Positions 61,486 through 64,000 of a stretch of DNA of 64,000 nt are shown in pieces. Where the stretch lies: contig NBMC01000042.1 of the NCBI GenBank assembly GCA_002084805.1, positions 1 through 64,000 on the forward strand, read 5' to 3'. The stretch comes from Spirochaetaceae bacterium 4572_59. GTDB lineage: Bacteria; Spirochaetota; Spirochaetia; DSM-2461. The stretch's first letter is position 1; the number at the start of each line of letters is the position of its first letter. The translations under genes were made by a program, and so were the position numbers. The notes under the pieces were generated by a model. The model saw only the letters and a list, made by a program, of their open reading frames with translations, did not search any database and was not told where the DNA came from.

Positions 61486-62745
61486 ATGCGTATGAAACTG
61501 TCAGCATTTGGTGAAAAATTTACTTCGAAGTCGGGAATTCTTGAACTGATGGATGATCTGGGAAAAGCTGTTTCCGGATCGGAACATGTGTGTATGCTGG
61601 GCGGAGGGAATCCAGCTCAGATTGATGAAGTCAGGGATATCTGGAAAGGTTGTCTCGATTCTTTAACAAAAGACAGCACTAAGATGGAAGTGTCTCTCTC
61701 TTCTTATGATTCTCCCCAGGGGAATTCTTCCTTTATTGATGCTCTGGTTGAAATGTTTAAGCGGAATTATAATTGGAATATTACATCTGAAAATATTGCC
61801 ATCACAAATGGCAGTCAGAACGCTTTTTTTATATTATTCAATCTGTTTTCCGGAACAGACTCCCTGGGAGTGAAAAAGAAGATACTTTTTCCTCTCTGCC
61901 CGGAGTATATAGGCTATGCCGACCAGGCCATTGAAGAAGGTGTTTTTAAAACGGTGCCTGCCACCATACACGAGGAAGATGAGCTGTTCTTTAAGTACCA
62001 TGCGGATTTTTCCCGTATCAGTATCGGAGATGATATCGGGGCCGTCTGTGTTTCCCGCCCTACCAATCCCACAGGGAATGTTCTGACCGATGAGGAAATA
62101 CGGACTCTGGCGGATATGGCGGAAAAAGCCGGTGTTCCTTTTATAATTGATAACGCCTATGGGTCTCCCTTTCCTGGCATCATTTTTCAGGATGTCACTC
62201 CCCTCTGGAATAATAATATTATTCTCAGCATGAGTCTTTCCAAGCTGGGCCTACCCTCGGTGCGGACTGGTATTGTTGTGGCGGATAAAGAGATTATCAA
62301 GGCCGTTTCTGCCTGCAATGCCATCGTCAGTCTGGCCAACGGAAATATCGGTCAGATCATAACAGAGCCCCTGTTTCGCAGCGATGAGATTCTGAATATC
62401 AGCAGGAATATTATCCGGCCCTTCTATCAGAAGAAGTCTGAGCGTGCGGTCTCTCTGTTAAAGGAAACCATGTCCTCCCATGTGGATTTCAGAATCCATC
62501 GCAGTGAAGGTGCTATCTTCCTGTGGATCTGGTTTAAAAATCTTTCCATTTCCTCCCGAGAGCTGTATGAACGGCTTAAGAAAAGGCGGGTTATTGTCGT
62601 CCCTGGAGAGTATTTCTTTTTTGGACTGGAAGAGGCGTGGGCGCACAGTACTCAATGTATCCGCCTGAACTATGCCCAGGACGATGCCCTTGTGGAAGAG
62701 GGTATTCGTATTCTAGCAGAAGAAGCGGAGAAGGTGGTTTTATGA
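61486..62745 (+). CDS. avtA: Valine-pyruvate aminotransferase
   Basis: A 419-residue fold-type I PLP enzyme matching AvtA end to end (start MKLSAFGEKFTSKSGILELMDDLGKA). AvtA transfers amino groups between valine/2-oxoisovalerate, alanine and pyruvate. The PLP-related PTNPTGN (near 200) and the Schiff-base lysine in SMSLSKLGLPSVRTG (near 257) are visible. The start could be 61486 or 61492. Neither has a strong ribosome site. The stop overlaps the antiporter start by four bases, an unusual but clear coupling. Confidence 0.88.
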   Translation: MRMKLSAFGEKFTSKSGILELMDDLGKAVSGSEHVCMLGGGNPAQIDEVRDIWKGCLDSLTKDSTKMEVSLSSYDSPQGNSSFIDALVEMFKRNYNWNITSENIAITNGSQNAFFILFNLFSGTDSLGVKKKILFPLCPEYIGYADQAIEEGVFKTVPATIHEEDELFFKYHADFSRISIGDDIGAVCVSRPTNPTGNVLTDEEIRTLADMAEKAGVPFIIDNAYGSPFPGIIFQDVTPLWNNNIILSMSLSKLGLPSVRTGIVVADKEIIKAVSACNAIVSLANGNIGQIITEPLFRSDEILNISRNIIRPFYQKKSERAVSLLKETMSSHVDFRIHRSEGAIFLWIWFKNLSISSRELYERLKKRRVIVVPGEYFFFGLEEAWAHSTQCIRLNYAQDDALVEEGIRILAEEAEKVVL

Positions 62746-63941
62746 GTCTGAATGTTCTTATTGTGCTGATTCTTGTAGGTGGCTGGCTGTCTGGACGCCT
62801 TTTTACAAAAATAGGCCTCCCCTCTGTTCTGGGGATGATTTTCTGTGGAATTCTGATTGGACTGATGGGGGAGGGGATGATTCCGGACTCTATGAATGAA
62901 CTCAGTCCCTTTCTCAAGTCTCTGGCGTTGATAATCATCCTTCTTCGGGCGGGATTGGGGATCCACAGGAGTACCCTGAAAAAGGTCGGGCGTGTGGCCC
63001 TGCGTATGTCTTTTCTGCCCTGTCTGTTTGAAGGGGTGGCTTTAATTCTCCTCTTTCGTTTTATCATGGGCTTCCCCTGGTTTTCTGCTGGTGTTACAGC
63101 ATTTCTTCTGGCTGCCGTCTCTCCGGCGGTGGTTGTCCCGTCCATGCTGGATCTAAAGGAACGCGGTCTGGGACAGGAAAAGGATGTACCCACCATCATT
63201 TTGGCGGGAGCCTCTCTGGATGATGTTTTTGCAATCACCCTCTTTTCCATTTTTATGGGACTGGCGGGAGGCCTGAACGTCAATCCTGGTCTGGCTTTGC
63301 TTCAGATTCCCCTGTCTATTATTGGAGGAATCATCCCCGGTATCCTTGTTGGTTTTTTTCTGACCTGGTTTTTCCGGAAGCATCACGAAAAGATCCGTGC
63401 CACCGAGAAAGTCCTGCTTTTGCTTGGAACAGCTGTTCTACTTGTCAATATCGGAGACTGGATTCACACGGCCGCCCTGCTGGGGGTTATGACAATTGGA
63501 TTTATACTTCTGGAACGAACAGAGATAGTGGCCCACGAATTAGCTGCTAAACTGAATAAAGCCTGGGTTTTTGCAGAAATAGTTCTGTTTGTACTGATAG
63601 GAATTTCTGTGGATGTTCGGGTTGCCCTGCAGGCGGGGCTGCTTGGTCTTCTCATTATCTCCGGAGGGCTGATATTTCGCTCTCTGGGAGTCTGGCTGGC
63701 TACATCAGGGAGTGCTCTTAACAGAAAAGAGCGGCTCTTCTGTGTGATTGCCTACATTCCCAAGGCAACCGTTCAAGCTGCCATGGGATCTGCTCCTCTT
63801 GCAGCAGGTTTGCCAGAAGGAGAAGTGATTCTGGCCATGGCAGTCTTATCCATTATTTTTACCGCACCATTGGGATTGATTGGGATCAGAAAACTGGGCC
63901 CGCTTCTTCTGGAAGCTCCTCAGGAAATCAATTCTGTTTAA
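62742..63941 (+). CDS. Cation:proton antiporter (CPA family)
   Basis: A 399-residue membrane protein of about 12 helices in the CPA (Na+/K+:H+ exchanger) superfamily. Hallmarks are the GRLFTKIGLPSVLGMIFCGILIG opening, the SPAVVVPSMLDLKERGLGQEKDVPTIILAGASLDDVFAITLFSI core (near 125-170) with the conserved Asp-Asp pair, and IPKATVQAAMGSAPL near 345. No C-terminal TrkA/RCK domain is present. ATG overlaps the avtA stop, with AAGGTGG before it. The transported ion cannot be told from sequence. Confidence 0.87.
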   Translation: MSLNVLIVLILVGGWLSGRLFTKIGLPSVLGMIFCGILIGLMGEGMIPDSMNELSPFLKSLALIIILLRAGLGIHRSTLKKVGRVALRMSFLPCLFEGVALILLFRFIMGFPWFSAGVTAFLLAAVSPAVVVPSMLDLKERGLGQEKDVPTIILAGASLDDVFAITLFSIFMGLAGGLNVNPGLALLQIPLSIIGGIIPGILVGFFLTWFFRKHHEKIRATEKVLLLLGTAVLLVNIGDWIHTAALLGVMTIGFILLERTEIVAHELAAKLNKAWVFAEIVLFVLIGISVDVRVALQAGLLGLLIISGGLIFRSLGVWLATSGSALNRKERLFCVIAYIPKATVQAAMGSAPLAAGLPEGEVILAMAVLSIIFTAPLGLIGIRKLGPLLLEAPQEINSV

Positions 63942-64000
63942 TCAGGAAATTGTTAATCCCGATCTTCTCCAGTTTTCTGGCATAAGAGGCTGTTTCTTCT
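63928..64000 (-). CDS. Possible C-terminus of a gene continuing past the window
   Basis: On the minus strand an open frame enters at 64000 and ends at a TGA at 63928, reading EETASYARKLEKIGINNFLIKQN. It is too short to identify and overlaps the convergent antiporter stop by 14 bases. Treat as tentative. Confidence 0.3.
   Translation of the reverse strand, partial: EETASYARKLEKIGINNFLIKQN

Noticed and set aside
62591-63283. Minus-strand frame over avtA and the antiporter gene
   Set aside because: Arg/Pro/Ser-rich translation opposite membrane-protein codons is a common artefact.

Overview
The window reads as a chromosomal segment from a free-living, probably anaerobic or fermentative spirochaete (Spirochaetia). 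The evidence is indirect: several exported binding proteins have the N-termini common in Spirochaeta/Treponema-type genomes (signal peptides ending in FASGQ, FANGEQE, FAGGSQE or FAAGQQE). There are also two TRAP systems, an FeoAB iron importer, LytS/LytTR and c-di-GMP signalling genes, and moderate-GC DNA with strong Shine-Dalgarno sites. No rRNA, tRNA, CRISPR array, phage or transposase was seen.

Layout. 1-4 kb holds small housekeeping genes (DUF188, cold shock, CxxC-cluster protein, VF530, RidA, SEC-C), ending in a decayed dksA/traR-like gene fused to a scrap of a second feoB. 4.2-11.3 kb is a sugar-acid catabolic cluster: Ldh-type dehydrogenase, LarA-like epimerase, D-galactonate dehydratase, GntR and IclR regulators, KDPG aldolase and KDG kinase. 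It is followed by a TRAP importer (11.4-14.3 kb) and an SBP + LytS kinase + LytTR regulator signalling set (14.4-18.5 kb). 18.6-21 kb is feoAB. 21-25.6 kb is a nucleoside-type (BMP family) ABC operon whose ATPase gene is broken. 25.8-27.3 kb is a graveyard of truncated genes. 27.4-32.3 kb is a TetR-controlled RND/LolA-like/outer-membrane-barrel operon. 32.3-39.5 kb holds a GntR + cysteine-desulfidase-like pair, an iron-sulfur aldo/keto reductase, a second TRAP system and a DeoR regulator. 39.6-44.2 kb has a DHH phosphoesterase, a shortened mevalonate kinase, a Na/Pi transporter and a HAD phosphatase. 44.2-54.3 kb appears to be a phosphorylated-compound or sugar uptake region: an AfuABC-like ABC operon, a DeoR-sensor-like regulator, a UgpBAE-like operon without its own ATPase, a GDPD-like protein and a PfkB kinase. 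54.3-64 kb is mixed: an outer-membrane barrel, a FecR-domain protein, an lrgA/lrgB chimera, pentapeptide and PilZ proteins, a GGDEF-EAL protein, avtA and a cation/proton antiporter.

Three cross-cutting themes stand out. (1) Gene erosion by internal deletion: many genes keep their ends but have lost internal blocks, and one 105-bp segment is duplicated exactly 11 kb apart. (2) Every binding-protein gene that heads a transport operon (five of five) is followed by a strong hairpin before the membrane or ATPase genes. (3) Shared operator-like palindromes: one 18-bp palindrome type (TTAGTSA-N4-TMACTAA) occurs at feoA, tetR and the RND operon, and CACACGTGTG palindromes occur at both the AfuABC-like operon and the PfkB kinase gene. 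No wholly new defence or mobile system was recognised.
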